64,000 nucleotides of DNA from Mobilitalea sibirica (lineage in GTDB: Bacteria > Bacillota > Clostridia > Lachnospirales > Lachnospiraceae): NCBI RefSeq assembly GCF_015999265.1, contig NZ_JAEAGR010000005.1, forward strand, positions 178,001 to 242,000, read 5' to 3'. Both the position numbers and the translations under genes were made by a program. Each line of letters starts with the position of its first letter. The stretch's first letter is position 1. This document shows positions 36,515 to 45,394 of this stretch, piece by piece. The notes beneath the pieces are model-generated. The model searched no databases. It saw nothing but the letters and a program-made list of their open reading frames with translations, and was not told the origin of the DNA.

Positions 36515-38335
36515 TTATTCAACCGTAACAGATTTAGCCAGGTTACGGGGCTGATCAACATTATGACCGCGATGAACGGAGGTATAGTATGCAAGCATCT
36601 GTAGTATGATAGCCGCTGTAAACGGTGCAAAGCTATCCGAAGTCTTAGGTAATTTGATATTATAATCATAGATGGTATCATCTGCATCAGCAATACCATT
36701 CGTTATCATAATTACCATAGCTCCTCTGGCACGAACCTCACGAATATTGGAGATCATTTTAGCGGATACATTCTCCTGAGTTACCAAAGCTACAACAGGA
36801 ACACCTTCTGTGATTAGTGAAAGAGTACCATGTTTTAATTCACCGGCAGCATAAGCTTCGGAATGGATATAGCTAATCTCCTTAAGTTTGATGGAGCCTT
36901 CACAGGAGAGGGCATAATCAAGTCCTCTTCCGATAAAAAACAGATCTTCTGTATTCACAAGACTTTTACATATATCATTCATGGTATCTGCATAAGTTAA
37001 AGTCTCTTCAATTGCAGGGATGACAGCCTGCAGTTCTTTGATATATTGTGCACCTTGCTCTACAGTGATAGTACCTCTATATAAGGCAACTTGGAAAGCT
37101 ATCATATAAAGACAGGCTAACTGTGCTGTATAAGCCTTGGTACTGGCAACTGCAATTTCAGGACCGGCATGGGTATATAATACATAATCGCTTTCTCTTG
37201 CTATAGAGGAGCCTTTTACATTTACCACGGATAGGGTAGTGGCATGCTTTTCCTTCGCAAGGCGAAGAGCTGCTAACGTATCCGCAGTCTCACCGGATTG
37301 TGAGATTGTGATAACCAGAGTGTTCTTATCCATAATCGGATTTTGATAACGAAATTCCGAGGCGATTTCAACCGTTACCGGGATACGAAGAAGCTGTTCT
37401 ATCATAATTCGACCAACTAAACCGGCATGCATCGCAGTACCGCAGGCAGTTATGATAATACGGTTGACTCCATCAAAGATAGAACCGGGTATATTATCTG
37501 CTGTAAAATCTGGCACGCCTTTTCGAATTCGGGGCAGGATGGTTGCCCGAATGGATTCCGGCTGCTCGTGGATTTCTTTTAGCATAAAATGAGGATATCC
37601 GCCTTTTTGTGCGGCTGTAACATCCCAGTTTACATGAAGCATATCCGGTGTAACAACTTCTTCATTAAAGTTAGTTACCACGATGCCGTTCTTAGTTAAT
37701 TTAGCAATATGTTCTTCGGGTAGTACAAAATAGTCTTTTGAATACTTTATTAAAGCTACCATATCGGAAGCTATCACGGAACCTTCCGGTGAATGACAGG
37801 CAACCAATGGACTGCCGTTTCTTATGCAGTAAATCACATCAGGATCATCTGCAAATAAGATGCAGAAGGCATAGGCTCCCTCTAAACGTACCACTGCCTT
37901 TTTAATTGCTTCATAAGCATCGCCCTGATAGAGGCTGTCAAGCAACATGGAGACGATTTCTGTATCTGTCTGGGAGACCGGATATCTTCCGGTAGCAGCC
38001 AATTCAGTCTCCAGTTCGTGATAATTCTCTATAATTCCATTATGAATTAGCGTTACTTTACCATAGGTATGGGGATGGGAATTGGTATTTGTTACACCGC
38101 CATGGGTTGCCCAACGGGTGTGACCGATGCCGCAGGTACCTTCTGAAACAGAAGCCTGATCTACCATATTCTTTAAATCCATTACCTTACCGGTTGTTTT
38201 GATGGTCTTAATACCATCCTTATCAAAAAATGCTATGCCTGCACTGTCATAACCACGATATTCTAGGGCTTGTAAGCCCTCTAAAAGTACATTTTTTACA
38301 GCAAGCTCCCCTGTAAAACCAATAATTCCACACAT
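36515..38335 (-). CDS. glmS: Glutamine-fructose-6-phosphate aminotransferase
   Basis: A 606-residue enzyme that makes glucosamine-6-phosphate, the first step toward peptidoglycan amino sugars. The N-terminal glutamine amidotransferase begins MCGIIGF, giving the catalytic Cys right after the start Met once it is removed; this fixes ATG 38335 instead of a start three codons upstream. RWATHGG and the TDTEIVS region follow. Two SIS sugar-isomerase domains occupy the C-terminal half (SQSGETADT, STKAYTAQ and the terminal DQPRNLAKSVTVE tail, standard for GlmS). GGAG lies about 8 nt before the start. A glmS ribozyme sits in its leader, so glucosamine-6-phosphate probably controls the mRNA. Confidence 0.97.
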   Translation of the reverse strand: MCGIIGFTGELAVKNVLLEGLQALEYRGYDSAGIAFFDKDGIKTIKTTGKVMDLKNMVDQASVSEGTCGIGHTRWATHGGVTNTNSHPHTYGKVTLIHNGIIENYHELETELAATGRYPVSQTDTEIVSMLLDSLYQGDAYEAIKKAVVRLEGAYAFCILFADDPDVIYCIRNGSPLVACHSPEGSVIASDMVALIKYSKDYFVLPEEHIAKLTKNGIVVTNFNEEVVTPDMLHVNWDVTAAQKGGYPHFMLKEIHEQPESIRATILPRIRKGVPDFTADNIPGSIFDGVNRIIITACGTAMHAGLVGRIMIEQLLRIPVTVEIASEFRYQNPIMDKNTLVITISQSGETADTLAALRLAKEKHATTLSVVNVKGSSIARESDYVLYTHAGPEIAVASTKAYTAQLACLYMIAFQVALYRGTITVEQGAQYIKELQAVIPAIEETLTYADTMNDICKSLVNTEDLFFIGRGLDYALSCEGSIKLKEISYIHSEAYAAGELKHGTLSLITEGVPVVALVTQENVSAKMISNIREVRARGAMVIMITNGIADADDTIYDYNIKLPKTSDSFAPFTAAIILQMLAYYTSVHRGHNVDQPRNLAKSVTVE

Positions 38336-38489
38336 AATGTCCACTCCTTTTTAATTTTCAATGTTCGAATAAAGTGAATTCACAGCACTATAAAGCTTCG
38401 AAGGCATAACAATAATAAAGAAAGTCAGACATTTTTTAAAAACTGAACATTCCTACCTGCAATCCTAATCCGAAGTCAGGATAGTACCT

Positions 38490-38650
38490 AATTCAACTGG
38501 TCTTGGTTATATCGTTGTTGTTCTGCAGTTACCTGCCCTTTTAACGACATATCACACGTCCAAGTACATGAGAGAGTATCCGCCGAATACTTCGATAACT
38601 CCCTACCTCGTTAACCTCTAAATTTCCGACCCAATAGAGGTACATGGCGC
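38490..38650 (-). ncRNA. glmS self-cleaving riboswitch ribozyme
   Basis: On the minus strand, the leader of glmS carries the ribozyme core. Cleavage would lie between A (38651) and G (38650) in A|GCGCC. A P2 stem CCTCTA/TAGAGG follows, then the conserved stretch with AACGAGG, GGGAG, TTATCGAA and TTCGGCGGAT, in the order known for the class. The downstream part (GGGCAGGTAACTGCAG and beyond) forms the accessory stems; its 3' edge is approximate. Glucosamine-6-phosphate is the cofactor that triggers cleavage and mRNA decay, giving feedback on glmS. Confidence 0.9.
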
Positions 38651-38902
38651 TAATCAACATTTCTGTAGTCAGATCTTGGGTTGATCTTGTGAACGGTTAC
38701 ATATGATCACAAATCATTCTATGTACGAAACCTCCTTTTTGTGAACTTTACAGATATATTTCTGCGAAATGTGAATGCTTTGTATCAAAGTAATAATATC
38801 ATATCATATGTCAGGAAGTCAATCGCAACCACATATTTCACAATACCATGATAGGAGCATATATATATTATGAAGTTTATATAGTAGGAGGATACTACAT
38901 CT

Positions 38903-40186
38903 ATGATTATTCATGTAGTGGAGCCTGGAGATACCTTAGAATCAATTGCGGCGCAGTACAATGTGACACCACAGCGGTTGATAATAGATAATGAATTACC
39001 TAACCCTGAGAACCTGGTCGTTGGTCAAAGTCTTGGGGTTCGGTTTCCGGAAGTTGTCCATACCGTCGTAGAAGGGGATACCATATTATCAATCGCAGAG
39101 GCTTATGATGTGACTGTAACCCGAATTTTTCAGAATAATCCATGGGTAACCGCCGAAGGAGCATTAATACCGGGAGAAACCTTAGTAATAACATTTGAAG
39201 AGCAGGGATTGATTGAAGAGATCGTTGTAAATGGATATGCATACACATTCATAGACAGAGAAGTTTTAAGAAAAACCCTGCCGTTTTTAACCTATCTTTC
39301 CATATTTACTTATGGATTTACACCGGAAGGGGCTTTGGTTCCACCGGAAGATGAGGAGTTACTTGCCCTGGCGCAGGAGTTCGGGGTAGGGCCGGTTATG
39401 GTATTGGCACCGATGACGGAAGAATTGGAGTTTAACTCCCAGATTGCTCATGATATGTTTGTAAATGAAGCAGGAAGGAGCCAGCTAATTACCAATATTA
39501 TAGCTACCATGCAGGAAAAGGGTTATGTCGGATTAGATATTGATTTTGAATTTATACTGCCGGAAGATAAAGAACTGTTTTTACAGTTTATCACAGAGGC
39601 AGAATCAAGATTAAATGAGGCCGGATTTTTCACCACAGTAGCCTTGGCACCGAAAATATCAGGTGAGATGACCGGTCTGTTATATGAAGCTCATGACTAT
39701 CCGACGATCGGCGCGGTAGCAGATGATGTGCTATTGATGACCTATGAGTGGGGTTATATGTTCGGTCCTCCTATGGCAACAGCTCCCTTAGCCAGTGTAA
39801 GAAGAGTACTTGATTATGGAGTTTCAGTGATCCCGCCGGAGAATATACTGTTAGGGATACCCAATTATGCATATGACTGGCCGCTGCCATTTACCCGTGG
39901 AACAACACAGGCAGAAGCTATCTCTAATCAAGAAGCAATTGAGCGGGCAGTGCAGTATAATGTTAGCATTTCCTTCGATGAAGAGGCACAGGCTCCCTTT
40001 TATTACTATACCGATGCACAAGGGATTGCTCATGTAGTATGGTTTGATGATGTAAGAAGTATGAACGCGAAATTGCGTCTTATCCCGGAATATGGACTTG
40101 AGGGCGCCGGGGTATGGCAGATTATGAACTTCTTCCCCGGTCTTTGGTTGGTAGTCAATCAGTTGTTTACGGTTCGAAAGATATAA
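38903..40186 (+). CDS. LysM-GH18 hydrolase (YaaH/SleL-like)
   Basis: A 427-residue protein with two LysM domains at the N-terminus (VVEPGDTLESIAAQYNV and VVEGDTILSIAEAYDVT) followed by a glycoside hydrolase 18 domain. The GH18 catalytic motif GLDIDFEF places the acid at Glu216. No signal peptide is present, which matches spore-coat cortex-lytic SleL/YaaH enzymes that degrade cortex fragments at germination. AGGAGG lies before the ATG. Its own terminator follows. The role in spores is by family and by the missing signal; sporulation control is not visible here. Confidence 0.85.
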   Translation: MIIHVVEPGDTLESIAAQYNVTPQRLIIDNELPNPENLVVGQSLGVRFPEVVHTVVEGDTILSIAEAYDVTVTRIFQNNPWVTAEGALIPGETLVITFEEQGLIEEIVVNGYAYTFIDREVLRKTLPFLTYLSIFTYGFTPEGALVPPEDEELLALAQEFGVGPVMVLAPMTEELEFNSQIAHDMFVNEAGRSQLITNIIATMQEKGYVGLDIDFEFILPEDKELFLQFITEAESRLNEAGFFTTVALAPKISGEMTGLLYEAHDYPTIGAVADDVLLMTYEWGYMFGPPMATAPLASVRRVLDYGVSVIPPENILLGIPNYAYDWPLPFTRGTTQAEAISNQEAIERAVQYNVSISFDEEAQAPFYYYTDAQGIAHVVWFDDVRSMNAKLRLIPEYGLEGAGVWQIMNFFPGLWLVVNQLFTVRKI

Positions 40187-40268
40187 ATGAGATAGATGTA
40201 CTAAAGGATTTATAACAAACTTGGTAAAATGCATATGTCAATAACAGACAAAATAAAATCGTGAAATA

Positions 40269-40317
40269 AAATTGGATGTGTTTCATGTAGTCACATAACA
40301 CACATCCAATTTTTATT
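40269..40317 (+). terminator. Terminator of the LysM-GH18 gene
   Basis: ATTGGATGTGT (40271-40281) pairs with ACACATCCAAT (40300-40310), followed by TTTTTATT. Confidence 0.8.
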
Positions 40318-40519
40318 ATTTTATTGTAATAGAAAATGACAATTATATAATGGTAAATAAAAGAAAAAAATATATAAATTCAATTAGAGAATTATTAGAA
40401 GTAAAATTTGATCATAAAATAGATAGTTATTAGGATGCTGCATCCTTTAATATTCACATGCTTTATTATCTCAAAGGAAGCAAGGATATATGGCAGCATT
40501 CTTTTTTATTCATGACATG

Positions 40520-40539
40520 TGAAACGGTTTGCCGGTTCA
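40520..40539 (+). promoter_or_regulatory. Imperfect operator-like inverted repeat upstream of the xylanase
   Basis: TGAAACGG-TTTG-CCGGTTCA has one mismatch between its arms. It resembles LacI-family operators by size and symmetry but does not fit the standard cre consensus. It lies about 320 bp upstream of the gene. Confidence 0.3.
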
Positions 40540-40856
40540 TCTTGTTTGTATGAATCAATGGTGTGCAATGTGAATGTGCATATAATAAGGTTTTTATTGC
40601 ATATTACTATACAAGATATTTGCTTGTGAACAGTATGCATTTAGCCTGTTTATTGTATATTTTAGTGCAAATGTTATCTCACGAATAGTCATGTTTTGGA
40701 AAAGGTTTGAGCGGTATATAAGTTTATGATAAAATATATTAGTATAATGTAATTCGTATACCTATGTCAGAAAGGAGAAGGTAGGGCCATTTATCCGATA
40801 ATCTTATTTAAGATAACTTATAAGATAACTGGAGATGATGAGCCTGAAAAGAGGAG

Positions 40857-42617
40857 ATGAAAAAAAATACATATAAGATAAGTCTTATCTTAATTGTTTT
40901 ACTGGTATCTGTCTTTGTGTTTAGCGGATGCAATAAGACAACAAATCAGGAAACTGTTACACCGACCCCTGTACCAGATACCGGAAATCAGGAACAGGAA
41001 GAAGATGAGACAAACGAGGATGCAGATACTGATACAGAAGAAGGAGGAACTCAGACCGAGCCGGAAGTCATAAAAGCTCATTACGGAACGGTGGAAGTTC
41101 AACAGGATATTATCTATTCGGAAGACTTTGAAGATGGACAAACCCAGTTCACCGGAAGAGGACCTGCGAAGGTACAAATTGTTGATAATCAAGCAGGCGA
41201 AGGAACAAAATCTTTATATGTCACTGAAAGAACCTCCCTTTGGAATGGCGCTACCGTTAATCTTACGGAGGAATTAAAAATAGGGGAAACTTACCTGATT
41301 GAAGCTATGGTACTCTATGAAGAGGGACCGGATACGGTTGGGATTGATTGTAAGTTAGAAAAAAACAGCAGTGAATATCTTAGCTTTGCATCTTCCATAG
41401 CAAAAAAAGGGGAGTGGGGACCGATTACAGGAAGTATCATTATTCCTGAGGGTACGACTACGGCCAGTGTTTATTTTGAAACCGGTTATGCCGAGGGAGA
41501 ACTGATAGACTTTTACATAGACGGTATTAAAATTGTGAAAGAGATTGCTACTGTGGATAGAGGAGAACTTCCGTCACTAAAAGAGGTTTACAAAGATTTA
41601 TATAGTGTTGGAGTTGCCGTAACAGCAAATGAAATATCGGCAAACCGTCAGGAGCTTATCAAACAGCAATTTAACAGTCTTACACCGGGCAATGAACTAA
41701 AGCCTGATAGCGTTCTTGATCGGGCTATCTGTATCTCAGATCCAAAATATGACGACAATCCTGCAGTTGATTTTAGCAGAGTAGAACCCATCTTAGAGTT
41801 TGCGCAAGAGGCAGGCATTCCTGTGAGAGGCCATACCCTTGTTTGGCACAGCCAGACACCCAGATGGTTCTTTGCCGAAGGATATTCCGATGATGCTAAC
41901 GCACCTCTGGTATCGAAAGACTTGATGCTTAAGCGTATGGAAAACTATATTAAGAATGTTTTAGAATATACACAAACCAATTATCCTGATCTGATTTATG
42001 CCTGGGATGTTGTGAACGAAGCAGTGAATCCCAGTGACGGTGCACCGAATGGATATCGTTCAAAAGATAGCTTATGGTATCAGGTGGTTGGACCGGAATT
42101 TGTCGAGAAAGCCTTTGAATATGCTAGAAAATATGCCGATGAGAATGTGAAACTATTCTATAATGATTATAATACAGAGGATTCCGCCAGGATGATTGCG
42201 ATCTATGATATCGCTGCCGGATTAAAGGAAAAGGGACTCATCGACGGTATTGGATTGCAGAGCCATTTTTCCATGGAGAATCCCTCGTTAATCGATGTGG
42301 AAAGCTCAATTCGCAAATATGCGGAACTGGGATTGGAGATACAAATCACTGAGTTAGATATGGGCTTAACGGAGAATACGGAGGAAGCATATCTTCGTCA
42401 GGCAAAACGCTATAAACGGTTCTTTGCCATCTTAAAAAATTTAAAGGAAAGCGGAAATGTGAACGTAACGAATTTAACTTTCTGGGGACTTTCTGATGAT
42501 ATATCTTGGCTAAATAAACCGGATCAACCCAGTTATCCATTATTGTTTGATAAATATCTTCTGCAAAAACCGGCATTCTGGGCAGCGGTATTAAGTCCGG
42601 ATATTCCGTTATATTAA
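40857..42617 (+). CDS. Endo-1,4-beta-xylanase lipoprotein (CBM22-like plus GH10)
   Basis: A 586-residue xylanase that degrades plant hemicellulose at the cell surface. The signal peptide ends with a lipobox (VFSG-C, Cys near residue 24), so it is lipid-anchored. An acidic, Thr-rich linker follows, then a CBM22-like domain (about 80-225). The GH10 catalytic domain (about 245-580) has the acid/base Glu388 in WDVVNEAV and nucleophile Glu499 in ITELDMG, plus GHTLVWHSQTPRWF. AGGAG abuts the ATG with almost no spacing, an odd arrangement; there is no better in-frame start. A hairpin terminator follows. No partner polysaccharide-use genes are adjacent. Confidence 0.93.
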   Translation: MKKNTYKISLILIVLLVSVFVFSGCNKTTNQETVTPTPVPDTGNQEQEEDETNEDADTDTEEGGTQTEPEVIKAHYGTVEVQQDIIYSEDFEDGQTQFTGRGPAKVQIVDNQAGEGTKSLYVTERTSLWNGATVNLTEELKIGETYLIEAMVLYEEGPDTVGIDCKLEKNSSEYLSFASSIAKKGEWGPITGSIIIPEGTTTASVYFETGYAEGELIDFYIDGIKIVKEIATVDRGELPSLKEVYKDLYSVGVAVTANEISANRQELIKQQFNSLTPGNELKPDSVLDRAICISDPKYDDNPAVDFSRVEPILEFAQEAGIPVRGHTLVWHSQTPRWFFAEGYSDDANAPLVSKDLMLKRMENYIKNVLEYTQTNYPDLIYAWDVVNEAVNPSDGAPNGYRSKDSLWYQVVGPEFVEKAFEYARKYADENVKLFYNDYNTEDSARMIAIYDIAAGLKEKGLIDGIGLQSHFSMENPSLIDVESSIRKYAELGLEIQITELDMGLTENTEEAYLRQAKRYKRFFAILKNLKESGNVNVTNLTFWGLSDDISWLNKPDQPSYPLLFDKYLLQKPAFWAAVLSPDIPLY

Positions 42618-42931
42618 ACCAAGATTATTCAATGCTTTAAATAATCTAAGTTAATCACAAAGCAAAAAACGAATTTTTATGTATATTATATTTTATTCTA
42701 ATTACTAACTATTCGTATTAATAAGCAAAAGTTGATCAATAAATAATTCATAGTGAGTGATATATGATTGGGTGTTCAAAACCTTGTAATATCAATTTAT
42801 AACAAGGTTTTCAACATCCTTTCTTTATGTGAAACAGTTTCTATGTGAAGTGGAGTCTATCTATTTACAAAAGAGCTACCAAAAGTTATAATTGAATGAA
42901 AGTCAATAATACCGATTGAGGAGAGTGGATA
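42618..42931 (+). other. Gap between xylanase and signal peptidase genes
   Basis: 314 bases, AT-rich. It contains the xylanase terminator (42778-42811) and GAGGAG for the next gene. Nothing else was seen. Confidence 0.4.
42778..42811 (+). terminator. Terminator of the xylanase gene
   Basis: AAAACCTTGT (42778-42787) pairs with ACAAGGTTTT (42802-42811). The stem extends further outward with TGTTC/CAACA-type pairing. The T-run is weak. Confidence 0.6.
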
Positions 42932-43447
42932 ATGAGCAAACGGGTTATCAAAGAAATAGTAAGTTGGGTTATCGTTTTTGCTGTAGCATTAGGCTTAGCA
43001 TTATTCATAAATAAGGTTATAATATTCAGGGTGAATATTCCTTCAGGGTCCATGGAGAATACCATAATGACGGGAGATAAAGTATTTACTTTTCGTTTGG
43101 CTTATCTTTTTAGCGAACCTAAGCGGGGCGATATCATAGTATTTCCGTTTCCGGATAATGAAGAAGATGATTATATTAAAAGAATTATCGGACTTCCGGG
43201 AGAAGTTATTGAAGGCAAGGACGGTATCGTATTTATTAATGGCGAGCCCTTGAAAGAAAGCTATGTAAAGGAAATGTTAGATAACGACTTCGGACCCTAT
43301 ACAGTACCTGAAGACTCTTATTTTATGATGGGTGATAACAGAAATATATCAGAGGATTCAAGGTATTGGGATGACAAGTTTGTTAAGCGCAGTAAGATTA
43401 AAGGAAAAGCAATTTTAAAATATCCTGATTTAAAATGGTTACCGTAA
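42932..43447 (+). CDS. lepB: Signal peptidase I (copy 1)
   Basis: A 171-residue membrane protease that removes signal peptides from exported proteins. One N-terminal membrane helix (about 11-30), the catalytic Ser40 in PSGSM and the Lys83 general base in YIKRIIGLPGE are present. The GDNRNISEDSR box completes the active site. It has the short Gram-positive form. The gene is followed after 145 nt by a close relative, so the pair arose by tandem duplication. GAGGAG precedes it. Confidence 0.93.
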   Translation: MSKRVIKEIVSWVIVFAVALGLALFINKVIIFRVNIPSGSMENTIMTGDKVFTFRLAYLFSEPKRGDIIVFPFPDNEEDDYIKRIIGLPGEVIEGKDGIVFINGEPLKESYVKEMLDNDFGPYTVPEDSYFMMGDNRNISEDSRYWDDKFVKRSKIKGKAILKYPDLKWLP

Positions 43448-43591
43448 TCATACCAATGACTGAAAGGGTCAGAATTATATTGTAATTAATTATCGCTTGA
43501 GAAGGCTTTGACAAAATATTGTTAATGAAAGAGTAAAAGGCAAACAGAATTATAGGTATAAACCTAGCAACATGAAGATGAGGTACAGTGT

Positions 43592-44113
43592 ATGAATAAT
43601 AAAGTGATAAAAGAAATAATAAGCTGGCTAATCGTAATGGTTGTAGCTTTAGGACTGGCAATCCTTCTTAATAAATTCGTCCTGTATAAAGTAAGTCCAC
43701 CCACCGGATCTATGGAAAACACCATTATGATTGGGGATAAGGTATATACCTATCGGCTTGCGTATCTGTTTCACAAACCGGAAAGAGGAGACATCGTTGT
43801 CTTTAGTCATGAAGCAGAAGACGATGAGGAAATTGAGTATATTAAAAGAATTATTGGACTTCCCGGCGAGAAGATAGAAGGTAAGGACGGTTTGGTTTAT
43901 ATCGATGATGAACCCCTGGAAGAAAACTATGTAACGGCAATGTTAGATAGTGATTTTGGACCGTATACTATTCCGGAAGATTCTTATTTTATGATGGGTG
44001 ATAATCGAGGCATATCGCTGGATGCACGAGATTGGACGAATAAATACGTGAACAGAGAAAACATTCATGGTAAAGCAATATTAAAATATCCGGATTTTAA
44101 GTTTCTTTATTAA
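43592..44113 (+). CDS. lepB: Signal peptidase I (copy 2)
   Basis: A 173-residue relative of the preceding enzyme, with Ser40 (PTGSM) and Lys85 (YIKRIIGLPGE). Most differences are in the second half of the extracellular domain (FSHEAEDDEEIE, GDNRGISLDARDW). Both copies have intact catalytic residues, so they may differ in substrate preference. TGAGGT lies before ATG 43592. A terminator hairpin follows, shared with the convergent phosphatase gene. Confidence 0.93.
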   Translation: MNNKVIKEIISWLIVMVVALGLAILLNKFVLYKVSPPTGSMENTIMIGDKVYTYRLAYLFHKPERGDIVVFSHEAEDDEEIEYIKRIIGLPGEKIEGKDGLVYIDDEPLEENYVTAMLDSDFGPYTIPEDSYFMMGDNRGISLDARDWTNKYVNRENIHGKAILKYPDFKFLY

Positions 44114-44152
44114 ATTTGATGTGAGCATTATATTATCGTTATGATACATAAT

Positions 44153-44212
44153 AAATACCGTTTGAGAAAGCGTAGATTAATTTACCTTCATACCTTTCTT
44201 CAAACGGTATTT
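44153..44212. terminator. Bidirectional terminator between lepB copy 2 and the SpoIIE-like gene
   Basis: AAATACCGTTTGA (44153-44165) pairs with TCAAACGGTATTT (44200-44212), with flanking AT-rich DNA on both sides. Confidence 0.75.
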
Positions 44213-44221
44213 ATAGTATAG

Positions 44222-45394
44222 TTAAAAATAACTTACAACGACCCGTTTTCCCATCTTTTTTAAGCAATCGGAAAGCTCGTCAATTAATCTCATTTTGATG
44301 CTAAAATGTATCGGGAGACTCGGATTCTGATGAGCCGGATTAATGGCTCTACCGACATAAAAGTTAATGTCCGTTGCTTCTTCAAATAATAACCTAGATA
44401 TTAAGGAAGCCGCATCGTCCCTTAAACTCCATTCGGTATAGCAGACATTATCTTCGAGATAGTTTTTGGCGTAATATAATACCCGGTTGATGGTAATTAC
44501 TCCTTCAGTTACCAGATCAACCCCCTCGATATAGGAAATGGGAGGGATATCGGGATCAACATATTCCAGTTCTGTCTTGAGCTCTCTCTTCAGATAATTA
44601 GCCGCCAAAGAAGAAGTAGTCCCTCCACATATAATATGTTTTCCTTCTTTTGCGAAGAACAGGGTAAGCATTTTGCTTATTTCCTCCGGATTAGCCGGTG
44701 GACCAATTAAAAGATTGATGGGATTTCTCGCTCTGATTTTAACAGAGGCAATTGTAGTATCATCCCCCGGTACACCACCATAAAGATAGGAACACTGATC
44801 AAGTATTACCGTAGAGACCATCTTTGCAGAAAAATCTTTCTCATACATCTGCTCTATATATTCAATGATATGATGTCTCTGCCAGCCAAAATTCAAGGCT
44901 TTTCCTACACCAGCATAGACAGCACCGTCACTCATGGCAATTAATACATCATCCTGCATTAATTCTATTTCAGATTTATATATGGTTTTGTCTCCGATTT
45001 GCATACTTATTTGATCATATTCAAGATTTTTACCATTTCTTAATAAAATTACCGATGGATTATCATACTGTATGATTTGGGCCTTTTTACTATCGATGAC
45101 ATGAATAATGGTAAAGGTTGAATATGCAATTCCGCGTTTTTCACATACTGGTAAAGTAGAGGCAACGGTTGTAACACAATTTTCTAAACTCATGTGATTT
45201 GCCATCATGGTAGATATGATCTTAGCAGTTAATGTGGATAAGATATTAGCTTTCACACCGCTGCCAAGGCCATCTGCCAATACCATGACCAAAGAGCCTT
45301 CATTCTGTTCAACAATTTCAACATGATCACCGCATAATTGCTCACTGTATTTATTTAAGCTAAGGTATCCGATATCCGTACATAGATTATTCAT
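44222..45394 (-). CDS. SpoIIE-type serine phosphatase (hydrogenase-sensor partner)
   Basis: A 390-residue PP2C/SpoIIE-family phosphatase. The metal site appears in LADGLGSGVKANILSTLTAK (about 41-60), LIAMSDGA and PGDDTTIASVKI. A second domain (about 230-380), with GPPANPEEI, follows. The gene overlaps the upstream hydrogenase-like gene by 8 nt, so they are cotranscribed and probably act together. In related anaerobes a PP2C protein is encoded next to sensory hydrogenases (the Hfs clusters, from memory). It would translate hydrogen or redox state into dephosphorylation of an unknown partner. Confidence 0.75.
   Translation of the reverse strand: MNNLCTDIGYLSLNKYSEQLCGDHVEIVEQNEGSLVMVLADGLGSGVKANILSTLTAKIISTMMANHMSLENCVTTVASTLPVCEKRGIAYSTFTIIHVIDSKKAQIIQYDNPSVILLRNGKNLEYDQISMQIGDKTIYKSEIELMQDDVLIAMSDGAVYAGVGKALNFGWQRHHIIEYIEQMYEKDFSAKMVSTVILDQCSYLYGGVPGDDTTIASVKIRARNPINLLIGPPANPEEISKMLTLFFAKEGKHIICGGTTSSLAANYLKRELKTELEYVDPDIPPISYIEGVDLVTEGVITINRVLYYAKNYLEDNVCYTEWSLRDDAASLISRLLFEEATDINFYVGRAINPAHQNPSLPIHFSIKMRLIDELSDCLKKMGKRVVVSYF

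Larger units (their letters stand above)
40187..40856 (+). other. Upstream region of the xylanase gene
   Basis: 670 bases. After a terminator for the GH18 gene (40269-40317), I see an inverted repeat TGAAACGG (40520-40527) and CCGGTTCA (40532-40539). A TATAAT-like hexamer lies near 40742. A 13-codon ORF (ATG 40835) overlaps the xylanase start region and could affect its translation. No other gene. Confidence 0.4.
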
